A stretch of DNA of 64,000 nt, from the NCBI GenBank assembly GCA_050949825.1, contig JBMNGL010000013.1, positions 186,001 through 250,000 on the forward strand. The letters are read 5' to 3'. Position 1 is the first letter of the stretch. Every line of letters starts with the position of its first letter. The DNA is from DTU019 sp050949825 (GTDB lineage Bacteria > Bacillota > Syntrophomonadia > Syntrophomonadales > Syntrophomonadaceae). Shown here piece by piece: positions 52,395 to 61,800 of this stretch. A program made the translations under genes and the position numbers. The notes beneath the pieces are model-generated. The model saw only the letters and a program-made list of their open reading frames with translations, did no database searches and had not been told where the DNA came from.

Positions 52395-52883
52395 ATGGAG
52401 CTGAAAAGACAGATCCTTAACCTGATCGAGCATGAAGCCAAATTGAGCCCCAAATTGATTGCCACCATGTTGGGCCAGGAAGAAACCGCCATTGTTCGAG
52501 CTATCAGGGAAATGGAAGATGATAAGGTTATTTTGGGTTACAATACCGTCATTAATTGGGAGAAGATGATGAGCGATGGGGTGACAGCCACCATCGAGGT
52601 CAAGGTGACCCCGCAGCGGGAAGTTGGTTTTAACGGGGTTGCGGAACGGATCTGCAAGTTCCCCGAGGTTCGCAGTGTGCACTTGATGAGCGGATCCTAC
52701 GACCTCTCAGTGGTTGTTGACGGAGACAATCTTAAGGAGATCGCATCCTTTGTCTCCCTTAAACTGTCTACCCTGGATGAGGTGGTAAGCACGGTAACCC
52801 ATTTCGTCCTGAAGACATACAAGGTGGATAATTTCGTTTTCGAAGAAGCCCATGAAGATGAAAGGCTGGTGATCAGTCCGTGA
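52395..52883 (+). CDS. Lrp/AsnC-family transcriptional regulator
   Basis: A 162-residue regulator with an N-terminal helix-turn-helix (SPKLIATMLGQEETAIVRAIREME) and a C-terminal RAM/effector domain (VRSVHLMSGSYDLSVVVDG). It probably senses an amino acid and controls transport or metabolism. The ATG has AAGGAGGA upstream. The gene follows the alanine T-box by about 120 bases and overlaps the aminotransferase start by 4 bases (GTGA), so both are under the T-box. Confidence 0.92.
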   Translation: MELKRQILNLIEHEAKLSPKLIATMLGQEETAIVRAIREMEDDKVILGYNTVINWEKMMSDGVTATIEVKVTPQREVGFNGVAERICKFPEVRSVHLMSGSYDLSVVVDGDNLKEIASFVSLKLSTLDEVVSTVTHFVLKTYKVDNFVFEEAHEDERLVISP

Positions 52884-54055
52884 GCACCATGGATAAATAT
52901 GTCTCCAGTGTGGTCAAATCCGTGCCACCATCCGGTATTCGTAAATTCTTTGATTTAGCCTCGCAGATGCAGGGGGTAATATCCCTGGGGGTAGGGGAGC
53001 CTGATTTTGTGACTCCCTGGCACATTCGTGAGGCCTGTTTTCATGCCCTGGAGAAGGGCTATACCATGTATACTTCCAATCACGGATTGATTGAGCTGCG
53101 CGAAGAAATCGCCATTTACCAGAAGCGCAAAATGGGGGTTTGCTACTCGCCGGAGAATGAAATTCTCATTACTATTGGGGTTAGTGAGGCCGTTGATCTG
53201 GCTATGCGAGCCCTGGTCGAGCCTGGAGATGAGGTGCTGGTTCCCGAGCCTTCATTTGTGTGTTATTCACCGGGGGCGGTGCTGGCCCATGGCAAAGCGG
53301 TGCCGGTGCAAACCTTCAATCGCGATCAATATCGCCTCAAACCGGAAGAATTGGAGAAGTGCATCACCCCACGCAGCAAGGTCCTGGTATTGGCCTATCC
53401 CAGCAATCCTACCGGCGCCATTATGCATGAAGAAGATCTTACCGCTCTGGTGGATATTATAATAAAAAATGACCTTATTGTTATTACTGATGAGATTTAT
53501 TCAGAACTTACCTATAATGGCAGCCATGTTTCCATAGCTTCCCTGCCGGGGATGCGGGACCGTACGGTATTATTAAACGGTTTTTCCAAGGCCTATGCCA
53601 TGACCGGGTGGCGAGTAGGCTATGCCTGTGGTCACCCTGATATCATAGATGCCATGAAGAAAATCCACCAGTACGCCATCATGTGCGCTTCAATTATGGG
53701 ACAGAAGGCCGCCGTGGAAGCCTTGCGCAATGGAGAGCATGAAATGAGGAAGATGGTGGACAGCTATAACTATCGCCGTCGCATCATGCTGGCCGGATTT
53801 GACGATATCGGCATGCGTTGTTTTGAACCCAAAGGGGCCTTTTATTGCTTCCCCTCCATTCAGTGCACTGGTATGAGCAGTGAGGAGTTCTGTGAAAAGC
53901 TGTTGGAAGAGGAAAAGGTGGCGGTTGTACCCGGAAATGCGTTCGGGTCCTGCGGGGAAGGTTTTATCAGATGCTGTTACGCCGCCAGCGTAACCAATAT
54001 TGAAGAAGCGGTGCAGCGCATGGGGAGCTTTCTCAATCGACACAGAAAGGCTTAA
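52880..54055 (+). CDS. Class I/II PLP-dependent aminotransferase
   Basis: A 391-residue fold-type I aminotransferase. Landmarks are the substrate-loop LGVGEPDF, the Asn/Pro region YPSNPTGA, the DEIYSE Asp that binds PLP nitrogen, the PLP-Lys in NGFSKAYAMTGWRVGY, and the C-terminal Arg in GFIRCCYA. It belongs near aspartate/alanine-type aminotransferases (PatA/YugH group). Control by an alanine-specifier T-box suggests it makes or uses alanine, for instance pyruvate amination. The GTG start overlaps the Lrp gene stop. Confidence 0.92.
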   Translation: MSTMDKYVSSVVKSVPPSGIRKFFDLASQMQGVISLGVGEPDFVTPWHIREACFHALEKGYTMYTSNHGLIELREEIAIYQKRKMGVCYSPENEILITIGVSEAVDLAMRALVEPGDEVLVPEPSFVCYSPGAVLAHGKAVPVQTFNRDQYRLKPEELEKCITPRSKVLVLAYPSNPTGAIMHEEDLTALVDIIIKNDLIVITDEIYSELTYNGSHVSIASLPGMRDRTVLLNGFSKAYAMTGWRVGYACGHPDIIDAMKKIHQYAIMCASIMGQKAAVEALRNGEHEMRKMVDSYNYRRRIMLAGFDDIGMRCFEPKGAFYCFPSIQCTGMSSEEFCEKLLEEEKVAVVPGNAFGSCGEGFIRCCYAASVTNIEEAVQRMGSFLNRHRKA

Positions 54056-54199
54056 ACCTCCTCAGACTACCTCCCCAAATTGGAGAATGCGCTCGAAATA
54101 AAGATAATTGGTCCAGAATATTACGATATTTGATTAAAGGAAATAATTGCAGGCAGGTTGAACCCTCTTTGGTAGGAATTGCAAAGGGGGTTTTTACCA

Positions 54200-54676
54200 T
54201 TGTTAACAGACCTTGGCCTGGATGATGCTGAACTCCTCAACAATTTTCACAAGCTGGGTCCCGCGGCACAGCGGGAGTTGAAAGAATACATGAGTTACCT
54301 GTTATGCAAGCAGTACAAACGGGAAGTGATAATAACAGTCTTTCACAACAAACTGCTCAACAATCTGCTGCACGGTTTGCTGCACCTTATTGAAAGCGAA
54401 GAGCTGGACATGAATCAGATCGGGCGGCGAGTGATGCAGATTAAGGAGCTTTATTACGCCCTATTTGAAAAGGTTCATAGCGCCTATGCCGAGCTGGTAG
54501 AGGATCTGGATGGCTGTGAGGTGGTCAAAGAATTCGGCCGCAGCGGTTTTGCCAATCTGTTGCAGGCCCTGGCCAGCAACAAACCCAATCGTGTCCGCAT
54601 GGAGGTCATTGATTTTTACCAGGGTTTTGACAGCTTGTCCCGGCACCGCATGGCTCGTAAAATAGTTGCGGTCTAA
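54200..54676 (+). CDS. Hypothetical helical protein
   Basis: A 158-residue protein starting at TTG 54200, with AAAGGGGG 9 bases upstream; an earlier TTG at 54179 is in frame but has no site. It is all helical, with LGPAAQRELKEYMSYLLCKQY and a C-terminal basic HRMARKIVAV. I recognise no family. It lies between the aminotransferase and the beta-CASP nuclease genes on the same strand, with gaps of about 145 and 54 bases. Confidence 0.75.
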   Translation: MLTDLGLDDAELLNNFHKLGPAAQRELKEYMSYLLCKQYKREVIITVFHNKLLNNLLHGLLHLIESEELDMNQIGRRVMQIKELYYALFEKVHSAYAELVEDLDGCEVVKEFGRSGFANLLQALASNKPNRVRMEVIDFYQGFDSLSRHRMARKIVAV

Positions 54677-54730
54677 AGCAGCAAGTTACGGTATAATGTA
54701 GGGCAGGAATGTATAGCGGAGGCATAGGAT

Positions 54731-56329
54731 ATGAAGCTGAGATTTCTAGGAGCTGCCCGAACCGTAACCGGCTCATTCTTTGTTGTTGAAACAGGTCAAG
54801 TCAGGTTCGCGGTTGATTGTGGAATGTTTCAAGGACCGAGAACCTTACAGGAGAGAAACTATCAAGAATTTACTATAACCCCCAAAACCATTGATTTTGT
54901 TATCGCCACTCATGCCCATATTGATCACATCGGATTGATCCCCAAGCTGTGTAAACACGGCTTTCAGGGCCTTATCTATTCTAGCCATGCCACCGAAGAG
55001 CTGGCTGCGATCCTGCTGCCTGATTCCGGCTATATTCAGGAGTCTGAGGTTGAACGCAAAAACCGCAAATTGAACCGTGCCGGCAAACCCCTCATTGAAC
55101 CGATTTATACCGCGGAAGAAGCCCTTATGTGTCTGAAGCAGTTCCGTTCCTTGAATCAGGATGAGATCATTGATGTAGCCCCCGGGGTGCAATTGCGTCT
55201 GCGCGATGCCGGACATATTCTGGGAGCTTGTATTGTGGAACTGTGGATTGAGGAAGAAGGCAAACGCATAAAACTGGTATTCAGCGGTGATTTGGGTAAT
55301 TTCAATCAGCCTATTGTCAAGGATCCTACTACCATCGAAAACGGCGATTATATTATCCTGGAATCAACCTATGGCAGCCGTCTTCATCCTGAACTGGTCA
55401 GCCGCAGTGACGCTCTTTTGGAAGTGATTAATAAAACCATGGCCAGGGGGGGCAATCTGGTTATTCCAGCCTTTGCCGTGGAGAGAACCCAGGATTTGCT
55501 CTATGATTTGTTTCTGTTAAATATACAGGGTAAACTGGACCCTGAAATTACGGTATTTATCGATAGTCCTCTCGCTATCGCGGCCACCGAGATATTTCAG
55601 AAACACATTGAGTTCTATGATGATGTCACCCGTCAATATGTGGAGGAACACACCCAACAGCACCCCTTGAAGCTCATGAATCTCAAATTTACCAAAACCC
55701 AGGAAGAGTCCATGGGCATAAATGCCCGCCAGGGCAAGACCATCATCATATCCGCCAGCGGTATGTGTGAAGCCGGCCGCATCAAACACCATCTCAAAAA
55801 CAATCTGTGGCGCAGCGAAGCCACGATTCTATTTGTCGGTTATCAGGCTGAAGGAACCCTGGGCAAGCGCATATTAAGCGGCGAAAAAGTGGTCACTATT
55901 CATGGGGAAAAGGTGGCGGTAAAAGCGAGCATTGAATTCATTGAAGCCTACTCCGCACATGCCGATAAAAACGGTTTAACCAGTTGGGTGAAAAATTTTG
56001 TAACCCCGCCCAAAGGAATATTTCTGGTGCATGGCGAAGACGAATCATTGAATGCTTTGGCCGAGTATTTTCGCACTGAAATGAACCTGCCGGTTTATAT
56101 ACCGCAATGGCTGGATGAGTTTACTCTGGGGGCAACCGAGCAATTGGAAGCCAAGATGGAGTACCGTGAAGGCTTTTTGCCCGAGGCTTTAAAAGCCGAG
56201 CAGGCCTACCTGGCTTTGTCACTGAAGCTGCATGATATGTTTAAGGAAAATTGGAAAGAAGGCAGTTATGACAAGATTATCAATACGGTTCAGGAAATAG
56301 AACGACAGCTTAAGCGCCCGCCAGCATAA
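54731..56329 (+). CDS. Beta-CASP metallo-beta-lactamase ribonuclease (CPSF/YSH1-like)
   Basis: A 532-residue RNA-processing enzyme. The MBL signature is THAHIDHIG (about 58-66), with further metal ligands in DAGHILGACIVEL and FSGDLGN. The beta-CASP module has motif A (ESTYGSR), motif B (ISASGMCEAGRI-like) and motif C (YSAHADKNGL). Proteins of this type are annotated as mRNA 3'-end processing or exonuclease homologues in bacteria. It is shorter than RNase J and lacks its C-terminal domain. The ATG follows AGCGGAGGC. A 290-base gap with a weak hairpin follows. Confidence 0.92.
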   Translation: MKLRFLGAARTVTGSFFVVETGQVRFAVDCGMFQGPRTLQERNYQEFTITPKTIDFVIATHAHIDHIGLIPKLCKHGFQGLIYSSHATEELAAILLPDSGYIQESEVERKNRKLNRAGKPLIEPIYTAEEALMCLKQFRSLNQDEIIDVAPGVQLRLRDAGHILGACIVELWIEEEGKRIKLVFSGDLGNFNQPIVKDPTTIENGDYIILESTYGSRLHPELVSRSDALLEVINKTMARGGNLVIPAFAVERTQDLLYDLFLLNIQGKLDPEITVFIDSPLAIAATEIFQKHIEFYDDVTRQYVEEHTQQHPLKLMNLKFTKTQEESMGINARQGKTIIISASGMCEAGRIKHHLKNNLWRSEATILFVGYQAEGTLGKRILSGEKVVTIHGEKVAVKASIEFIEAYSAHADKNGLTSWVKNFVTPPKGIFLVHGEDESLNALAEYFRTEMNLPVYIPQWLDEFTLGATEQLEAKMEYREGFLPEALKAEQAYLALSLKLHDMFKENWKEGSYDKIINTVQEIERQLKRPPA

Positions 56330-56627
56330 TTGTTTATACCCAATTGTTGGCTCGTCTGCAGGACTGATCTTTTTTAGGAGATTGGTCCTGAAATTGGTTT
56401 TAATTCATCACTGCAAGTCCCATAAAAACATGTGAAACCCCAAATTTATAGCATTTCATTTCCGTCAAGTATGGAAACCTGTGGTATTTGTCTGCAATCA
56501 TTACGACATCTTCATTGTACTGGTTTTTTACTCACCAATGCTTATCAATCGTAAAATTACTTACCTTGTTAGAGAATGGAATATAATGTTATAATGCCTT
56601 TACCTGTGGCTTGGAGGAATGTACTTC

Positions 56628-57791
56628 ATGGTTAATAGATCTACCTTTCTAGAGATGATGCGCTGGGGATATGTTAATGTACCCGGCGTCATTTTTGAAT
56701 ATTCCAAGGAACTAGACATTAATACGGATGACATCGGCATCCTCACGGCTATCATATACGCCTACCAGCAAAGCAAACCACTCTATCATACCGGGGTCGA
56801 GGTCGGTAAAATCCTGCAAGTTTGTCCTTGTTTGAGCAAGCAAAAACTTTCCCGCAGACTTTCGCGCTTCCAGAAACTGGAGATAATCGCGGTCTCGCCG
56901 CCCGGCAGGGGAGTTGCCGATAAAACGGTGCATATTGATCCTTTGATGGACAAGCTGGAGAGTTTCATCATTCGCGATCATCCTCATTTTTCGGGGCAAA
57001 ACGATGAAGCTGTGCCTGCACAGGTGAAGGTTGTTTTAAGGGAATACCAGGAACAGATTGAACAACTGCAATTGCAGTTGCAGGAACGCCAGACGCAAGA
57101 GGTTTCTCACGTAATGCTGCCCGATAACAGCGATTTCAAGAAGGTTGCTGACTTCATAGCCAAGAAGACGGGCAACCTCATTAGCCCCACTATGATTGCG
57201 GAACTACGCCGCTGGTTGGAGGAGATGGCTCTTAAGCCCGAATTTTTGCTGTGCATGCTGGAGTTGTGCTTCGAGCGAAAGATCAATCAACCCCGGGAAA
57301 TCAGCCGTATCGCTGGAGATTTGAAAAAATATGCCATAAGTAATCTGGATGGCATGGAAGTATATTTTGCTCGTTATGTAGACGGCACCAAAGGAGCCAT
57401 TCAGCGTAATTCGGCTTTTGATCCCGATGTGCTCGAATTTGGGACCTTTACTGGCATCGACATGGAAGCGGAGGCCCGCCGCCGGGTTTACCAGAAATGG
57501 CGTTATGATTGGGGATTTTCCCATGCCATGATTATGAAAGCGGGCGAAGTCATGTGTCAGCGCACCAAAAGCGGCGGCCTGGAATATGTAGACAGTGTTC
57601 TGGCCAATTGGATGAGCAAAGAAATCCGCCAGTTGGATCAAGTTGATGCCGAGATGCGCAAATTTAAAATGCTCAAGCGCAAGGGACGCTCAGGTAAAGA
57701 AGGCGGAGCAGGCAGTCAGGGTCAAGTCGACAAAAAGGAATATGAAATTTATATACCACCCAATACAGAGGAAATAAAAACCAAGGTATAA
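56628..57791 (+). CDS. dnaD: DnaD-domain replication initiation protein
   Basis: A 387-residue protein with an N-terminal winged-helix DDBH1-type region (WGYVNVPGVIFEY, LSKQKLSRRLSRFQKL), a coiled coil (EYQEQIEQLQLQLQERQ), and a DnaD C-terminal domain around FDPDV..YQKWRYDWGFSHAMIMKAGEVM with the YxxxIxxxW-like end (LANWMSK). DnaD-type proteins help load the replicative helicase. The ATG at 56628 has GGAGG 10 bases upstream. A DnaB-like helicase gene follows, separated by an 81-base palindrome. Confidence 0.87.
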   Translation: MVNRSTFLEMMRWGYVNVPGVIFEYSKELDINTDDIGILTAIIYAYQQSKPLYHTGVEVGKILQVCPCLSKQKLSRRLSRFQKLEIIAVSPPGRGVADKTVHIDPLMDKLESFIIRDHPHFSGQNDEAVPAQVKVVLREYQEQIEQLQLQLQERQTQEVSHVMLPDNSDFKKVADFIAKKTGNLISPTMIAELRRWLEEMALKPEFLLCMLELCFERKINQPREISRIAGDLKKYAISNLDGMEVYFARYVDGTKGAIQRNSAFDPDVLEFGTFTGIDMEAEARRRVYQKWRYDWGFSHAMIMKAGEVMCQRTKSGGLEYVDSVLANWMSKEIRQLDQVDAEMRKFKMLKRKGRSGKEGGAGSQGQVDKKEYEIYIPPNTEEIKTKV

Positions 57792-57793
57792 GG

Positions 57794-57874
57794 GCAAGGG
57801 GGAAGCAGGGGGACGGTTCTTTTGCTTCCTACCGGGTAGGAAGCAAAAGAACTGTCCCCCTGCTTCCCCCTTGC
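57794..57874. repeat. 81-bp near-perfect palindrome
   Basis: Two 40-base arms (57794-57833 and 57835-57874) enclose a single base and differ at one position, which still forms a G-T pair. It fills most of the gap between dnaD and the DnaB-like gene. It resembles the GGGGGACGGTTCTTTTGCTTCC type of dispersed repeats in Firmicutes. Confidence 0.85.
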
Positions 57875-57897
57875 TTCCCTATTTAGGATGGTGACTT

Positions 57898-59265
57898 ATG
57901 GCCATTAGTATTCGCCAACAATTGCCGGATGAAATGATGTTTGATCTGGAGAGTGAGAAACGGGTTATATCCTCTATGCTGCACTCTGAAGAGGCCTGCA
58001 TTGAAGCCCACAACAGCTTGAAATCGGTCGACTTCTATTCACCCAAACATGCTACTATTTATGAGTTGACCTGTGCCCTGTTTGAACGCGAGATCAGGCC
58101 AACTTATGTAGAAATCCTCAAAGAAGGCCATGCCCTGGGCTTATTAAAAAACACCCGCGACATCGAAGAACTCAAGCATATTGTGGAGCATTATATCGAT
58201 GATGAAAATATTAAATACTGGATCAAAAGGGTGCGCGACAAGGCCCGGGTGCGCAAGTTTGTGGAATTTATCAAAAACAGTATAGAATTGCTGCAGTCTG
58301 AGGCCGATCAGGATGTGGAACAACTGCTCATGGAGGCCGAAGAGAAATTAACCAACCTGACCGCTCTGGAGATCGACGATCATATTGATACCCCTGAGGA
58401 TATGGCCAATCTCGGCTATGACGAAGTAGAAAGGCGCTTCCTGCGCTTTAAAGAGATACAGGAGGTTCACAAAGGGGTTATTCCTTTGGATGGACTGACA
58501 ACCGGGTTCGACAGCCTTAATCGCATCACCCTGGGTTACAAGTCGGGCGATTTGATTATCCTGGGTGCCCAGACCGGCCATGGCAAAACCGCCTTTGCTC
58601 TGCATACCGCCAAGGCGGTGGCTGTTGACCAGGGCTGCAACCTGCTCTACCTTAATACGGAGATGAGCCGGCAGCAGATCGCCTTGCGCTGGGGATCGAT
58701 ATTATCTGCGGTGGAACACGACCGTATCCGCATCGGGGACATTAACGAAAATGAATTGTCAATCATCTTGAATGGTTATTCCCGGTTGCGCAGCAGCGGT
58801 TTCTATTCCTATCCCTGCCCCAACCTGACCCCGGAAAAAACCATTTCCATAGCTCGCAAGTTCAGGACCCAGAAGAAAATCGATTTGATGATCATTGACT
58901 ATATAGGCCGCATGGAAAAACATGATCCACGCCTGCAGGAATGGCAGATACTGGAGCAGATTGTGAAAACCCAAAAAATGCTGGCCCAAAACCTGCAAAT
59001 CGCAGTAATGTGCCTGGTGCAGCTCAATCCCGACGGCACTCTGCAAGGCGCCAAGCGGATGAAAAACGAATGTGATCTGATGCTTAAATTAAGCCCCATC
59101 CCTCGCGAAGACCTGGTTGAGGATGAGGAATTGCAAAAATATCATAACCCCAATTATTACATTTACATTGAAAAAAACCGCGATGGCCGCAGTGGGGTAC
59201 GCATCCCCATTCAATTTGATCTGCAGCGGCAGAGTATGAAGGACGCCGAAAGGATGGCCCGCTAA
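57898..59265 (+). CDS. DnaB-like replicative helicase
   Basis: A 455-residue RecA-fold helicase. The N-terminal DnaB domain (ESEKRVISSMLHSEEACIE) is followed by a linker and the ATPase domain: Walker A GAQTGHGKTAFAL (about 218-226), YLNTEMS, Walker B LMIIDYIGRM (about 330), and a Q-rich VQLN motif. It unwinds DNA at the fork and may be loaded by the neighbouring DnaD. The usual DnaB linkage to rplI is not seen here; a second or specialised copy is possible. The ATG has AGGATGGTG upstream. Its stop overlaps the next gene by 1 base. Confidence 0.9.
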   Translation: MAISIRQQLPDEMMFDLESEKRVISSMLHSEEACIEAHNSLKSVDFYSPKHATIYELTCALFEREIRPTYVEILKEGHALGLLKNTRDIEELKHIVEHYIDDENIKYWIKRVRDKARVRKFVEFIKNSIELLQSEADQDVEQLLMEAEEKLTNLTALEIDDHIDTPEDMANLGYDEVERRFLRFKEIQEVHKGVIPLDGLTTGFDSLNRITLGYKSGDLIILGAQTGHGKTAFALHTAKAVAVDQGCNLLYLNTEMSRQQIALRWGSILSAVEHDRIRIGDINENELSIILNGYSRLRSSGFYSYPCPNLTPEKTISIARKFRTQKKIDLMIIDYIGRMEKHDPRLQEWQILEQIVKTQKMLAQNLQIAVMCLVQLNPDGTLQGAKRMKNECDLMLKLSPIPREDLVEDEELQKYHNPNYYIYIEKNRDGRSGVRIPIQFDLQRQSMKDAERMAR

Positions 59266-59570
59266 TGCCGACCAATCAGTATGGGAAAAAGCTCTATGAT
59301 GACACCGCCACAGTCATTATGGATCTTTTTATGACCGGCAGGATAGATACCGAGGAATTGCATTGCCTGCTTAATCTGCTGGAAGCAGTCATGATTAAGC
59401 GCGAGCAGCAGGAATTGATTGCCCTGTTAAAGAAGTGGCGCCCAGGTATAGAACACACTGAGATAGACGATATTATCAAGGCCACCCTATTGGCATTGAA
59501 CTATGATGATAAGGACGACATGGATCATAGCCTGGCACTATTAGATGAATTGATCAACCTGGGTGAATAG
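59265..59570 (+). CDS. Small hypothetical protein coupled to the DnaB-like gene
   Basis: A 101-residue acidic helical protein (DTEELHCLLNLLEAVMIKREQQ, DDKDDMDHSLALLDEL). Its ATG overlaps the helicase stop (TAATG), so it is translationally coupled. I recognise no family. It might modulate the helicase or primosome, but nothing in the sequence shows this. Confidence 0.78.
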   Translation: MPTNQYGKKLYDDTATVIMDLFMTGRIDTEELHCLLNLLEAVMIKREQQELIALLKKWRPGIEHTEIDDIIKATLLALNYDDKDDMDHSLALLDELINLGE

Positions 59571-59596
59571 TGTTTTTGTGGAGGGAGGAAAATCTA

Positions 59597-60427
59597 ATGG
59601 CAGGATACTGGTTTTGTGAGGAGAACACTCCGGGTTACTCGGTACAATGGAGGGTTCTGCAACTTCTTCATAAAGAGACCACGCCATTCCAGGAATTGAT
59701 TATTGCGGATTTGGCTGAATGGGGCCGTACCCTGATACTGGACGGTGCGGTGCAGTACACGGAAAAGGACGAGTTTATCTACCACGAGATGATGGCTCAT
59801 GTTCCGTTGATGATCCATCCCCGCCCCCGGCAGGTATTGATTGTAGGGGGAGGCGACGGCGGCACCCTGCGTGAAGTGTTGAAGCATTCCGAAGTGGAGC
59901 GGGTTGATCTGGTTGAGATTGACCGCCGCGTGGTGGAGACAAGCAAAGCCTATCTGCCTGGTGTAGCCGCTGGATTTGAGGACCCTCGGGTTAAGGTGAA
60001 AATTGCCGATGGTATTCAATATGTGCAGGAGACCGAGCAGAAGTACGATGTGGTCCTGGTCGATTCCTCCGACCCGGTGGGGCCGGCTATTCAATTGTAT
60101 AGCCGCGCTTTTTATATGGACGTATATAATGTCCTGGCTGACGACGGCATGCTGGTGGCGCAATCCGAATCACCACTGTATTATGCGCAGATATTTGGCA
60201 GCATTGTCAGTCATTTAAACTCCATTTTTCCCATAGCCAGGGTTTACCTGGCGGCAGTGCCTACCTATGTCAGCGGCCCCTGGGCTTTCACCATTGCCAG
60301 CAAGATTTGTGATCCGCTCCATTTAGCAGATGACAGGGCGATTATTGATGGCTTAAAATATTATAACAAGCATATTCATCGGGCAGCCTTTGCCTTGCCT
60401 CAATTTATCAGGGAGCGAATGGGGTAG
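59597..60427 (+). CDS. speE: Spermidine synthase
   Basis: This aminopropyltransferase makes spermidine from putrescine and decarboxylated SAM. The 276-residue product shows QYTEKDEFIYHEM, GGGDGGTLREVLKH (cofactor loop), VEIDRRVVE, and the catalytic Asp region VDSSDPVGPA. There is no SAM decarboxylase gene in the window. The ATG at 59597 has GGGAGGAAAA upstream; an extension to 59570 is rejected. A terminator follows at 60522. Confidence 0.94.
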   Translation: MAGYWFCEENTPGYSVQWRVLQLLHKETTPFQELIIADLAEWGRTLILDGAVQYTEKDEFIYHEMMAHVPLMIHPRPRQVLIVGGGDGGTLREVLKHSEVERVDLVEIDRRVVETSKAYLPGVAAGFEDPRVKVKIADGIQYVQETEQKYDVVLVDSSDPVGPAIQLYSRAFYMDVYNVLADDGMLVAQSESPLYYAQIFGSIVSHLNSIFPIARVYLAAVPTYVSGPWAFTIASKICDPLHLADDRAIIDGLKYYNKHIHRAAFALPQFIRERMG

Positions 60428-60521
60428 TAGGTAAGCTAGATCTATTTGAGCCGGCCTCTGGGCTGGCGGTGGGACGGAAGGATGGTTGTTGACATTGATG
60501 GGTTGATAATGGTGTTTCAAG

Positions 60522-60567
60522 GGTGTTTCTTGGCGGTATTCCAGCCGCAGGAAACACCTGCGTTTTT
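60522..60567 (+). terminator. Rho-independent terminator after speE
   Basis: GGTGTTTC (60522-60529) pairs with GAAACACC (60551-60558), with an inner GGC/GCC pair, and TGCGTTTTT follows. Confidence 0.8.
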
Positions 60568-60678
60568 ACAGGGAAACTGCTTTTGTCATTTCTAAACCCT
60601 GCTGGAACCGTTCTGTTATGCGAAAAGGATTATTGATAGGCGCAATTTATAATATAATAAACAAGTGGAGGTTTGGTG

Positions 60679-61791
60679 ATGGATGATTTTATTGCCCGCC
60701 GGGCCAGGCCGCAGATTTTTAACCTCAAGGAGTATGTGGCAGGCAAACCAATTGCAGAAGTAAAGCGCGAGCTGGGACTCGATGATGTAATCAAAATGGC
60801 CTCCAACGAGAACCCGCTGGGGCCGTCGCCGCTGGCTATACAAGCGGTTATGGAGCACCTGGGGGAAATGCACTTTTACCCGGATGGCAGTTGCCGCGAC
60901 CTGAAAGAAAAACTGGCTTCCCGCTTGCAGATTAATCCTGACTGCCTGATAATAGGCAATGGTTCGGATGAAATCCTCAAGCTTATAGCCACAGCCTTTA
61001 TAAATCCCGGGGATGAGGTTATACTGCCACAACCGACCTTTTCAGAATACGAGTTCTGTGCTACGGTTATGGGGGCTGTCTGCAGGCCGGTGCCCCTGGT
61101 CAACAATACCCATGATCTGACCGGCATGCTGGGCGCAATTAACGCTAAAACCAAACTCATTTTTATTTGCAATCCTAATAACCCTACCGGAACCGTAGTA
61201 TCGGCAGCCGCCCTGGACGAATTCATGGATAGGGTGCCCCAGGATATCCTGGTGGTTATTGATGAGGCCTACAGTGAGTATGTGGAAAATCCGGACTATG
61301 GCAGCGGGCAGTTGCTGCTGGGTAAAAGGCCGCAAACCATAATCCTGCGGACCTTTTCCAAGCTGTATGGGTTGGCGGCCCTGCGCCTGGGCTACGGCAT
61401 CGGCAATCCGGCGATAATTTCCGCCCTGGGCCGGGTCAAAGAACCTTTTAATGTCAACAGCCTGGCACAGCATGCCGGGATGGCTGCCCTGGACGATGAG
61501 AAGCATATAGCCCAAAGCCTGGGTTTGAATCGTAGCGGCAAGGATTACCTGTATCAAGCCCTGGCTGCTTTGGGACTCGCTTATACCCCAACCGAGGCCA
61601 ATTTCATATTTGTCGACACCGGCCAGGATGCCGGACAGGTCTTTCAGGGTATGCTAAGACTTGGGGTAATAATTCGCAGTTGTGATGTTTTTGGCTGTCC
61701 CACCGCTATCAGGGTGACTATTGGCACCGCTGAGCAAAACCAGCGCTTTGTTGCAGCTCTGCAATCTGTTATGCAGGAAATTAAGGGATAA
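60679..61791 (+). CDS. hisC: Histidinol-phosphate aminotransferase
   Basis: A 370-residue PLP enzyme of histidine synthesis. Markers are ASNENPLGPSP, the FYPDGSCRDLK loop, the ICNPNNPTGT segment, DEAYSEY, and the PLP-Lys in LRTFSKLYGLAALRLGYG. The ATG at 60679 has GGAGG 7 bases upstream. No other his genes are adjacent, so it may serve as a general aromatic/histidinol-phosphate transaminase, as isolated hisC copies can. yyaC follows after 9 bases. Confidence 0.93.
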   Translation: MDDFIARRARPQIFNLKEYVAGKPIAEVKRELGLDDVIKMASNENPLGPSPLAIQAVMEHLGEMHFYPDGSCRDLKEKLASRLQINPDCLIIGNGSDEILKLIATAFINPGDEVILPQPTFSEYEFCATVMGAVCRPVPLVNNTHDLTGMLGAINAKTKLIFICNPNNPTGTVVSAAALDEFMDRVPQDILVVIDEAYSEYVENPDYGSGQLLLGKRPQTIILRTFSKLYGLAALRLGYGIGNPAIISALGRVKEPFNVNSLAQHAGMAALDDEKHIAQSLGLNRSGKDYLYQALAALGLAYTPTEANFIFVDTGQDAGQVFQGMLRLGVIIRSCDVFGCPTAIRVTIGTAEQNQRFVAALQSVMQEIKG

Positions 61792-61800
61792 GAAAACGGT

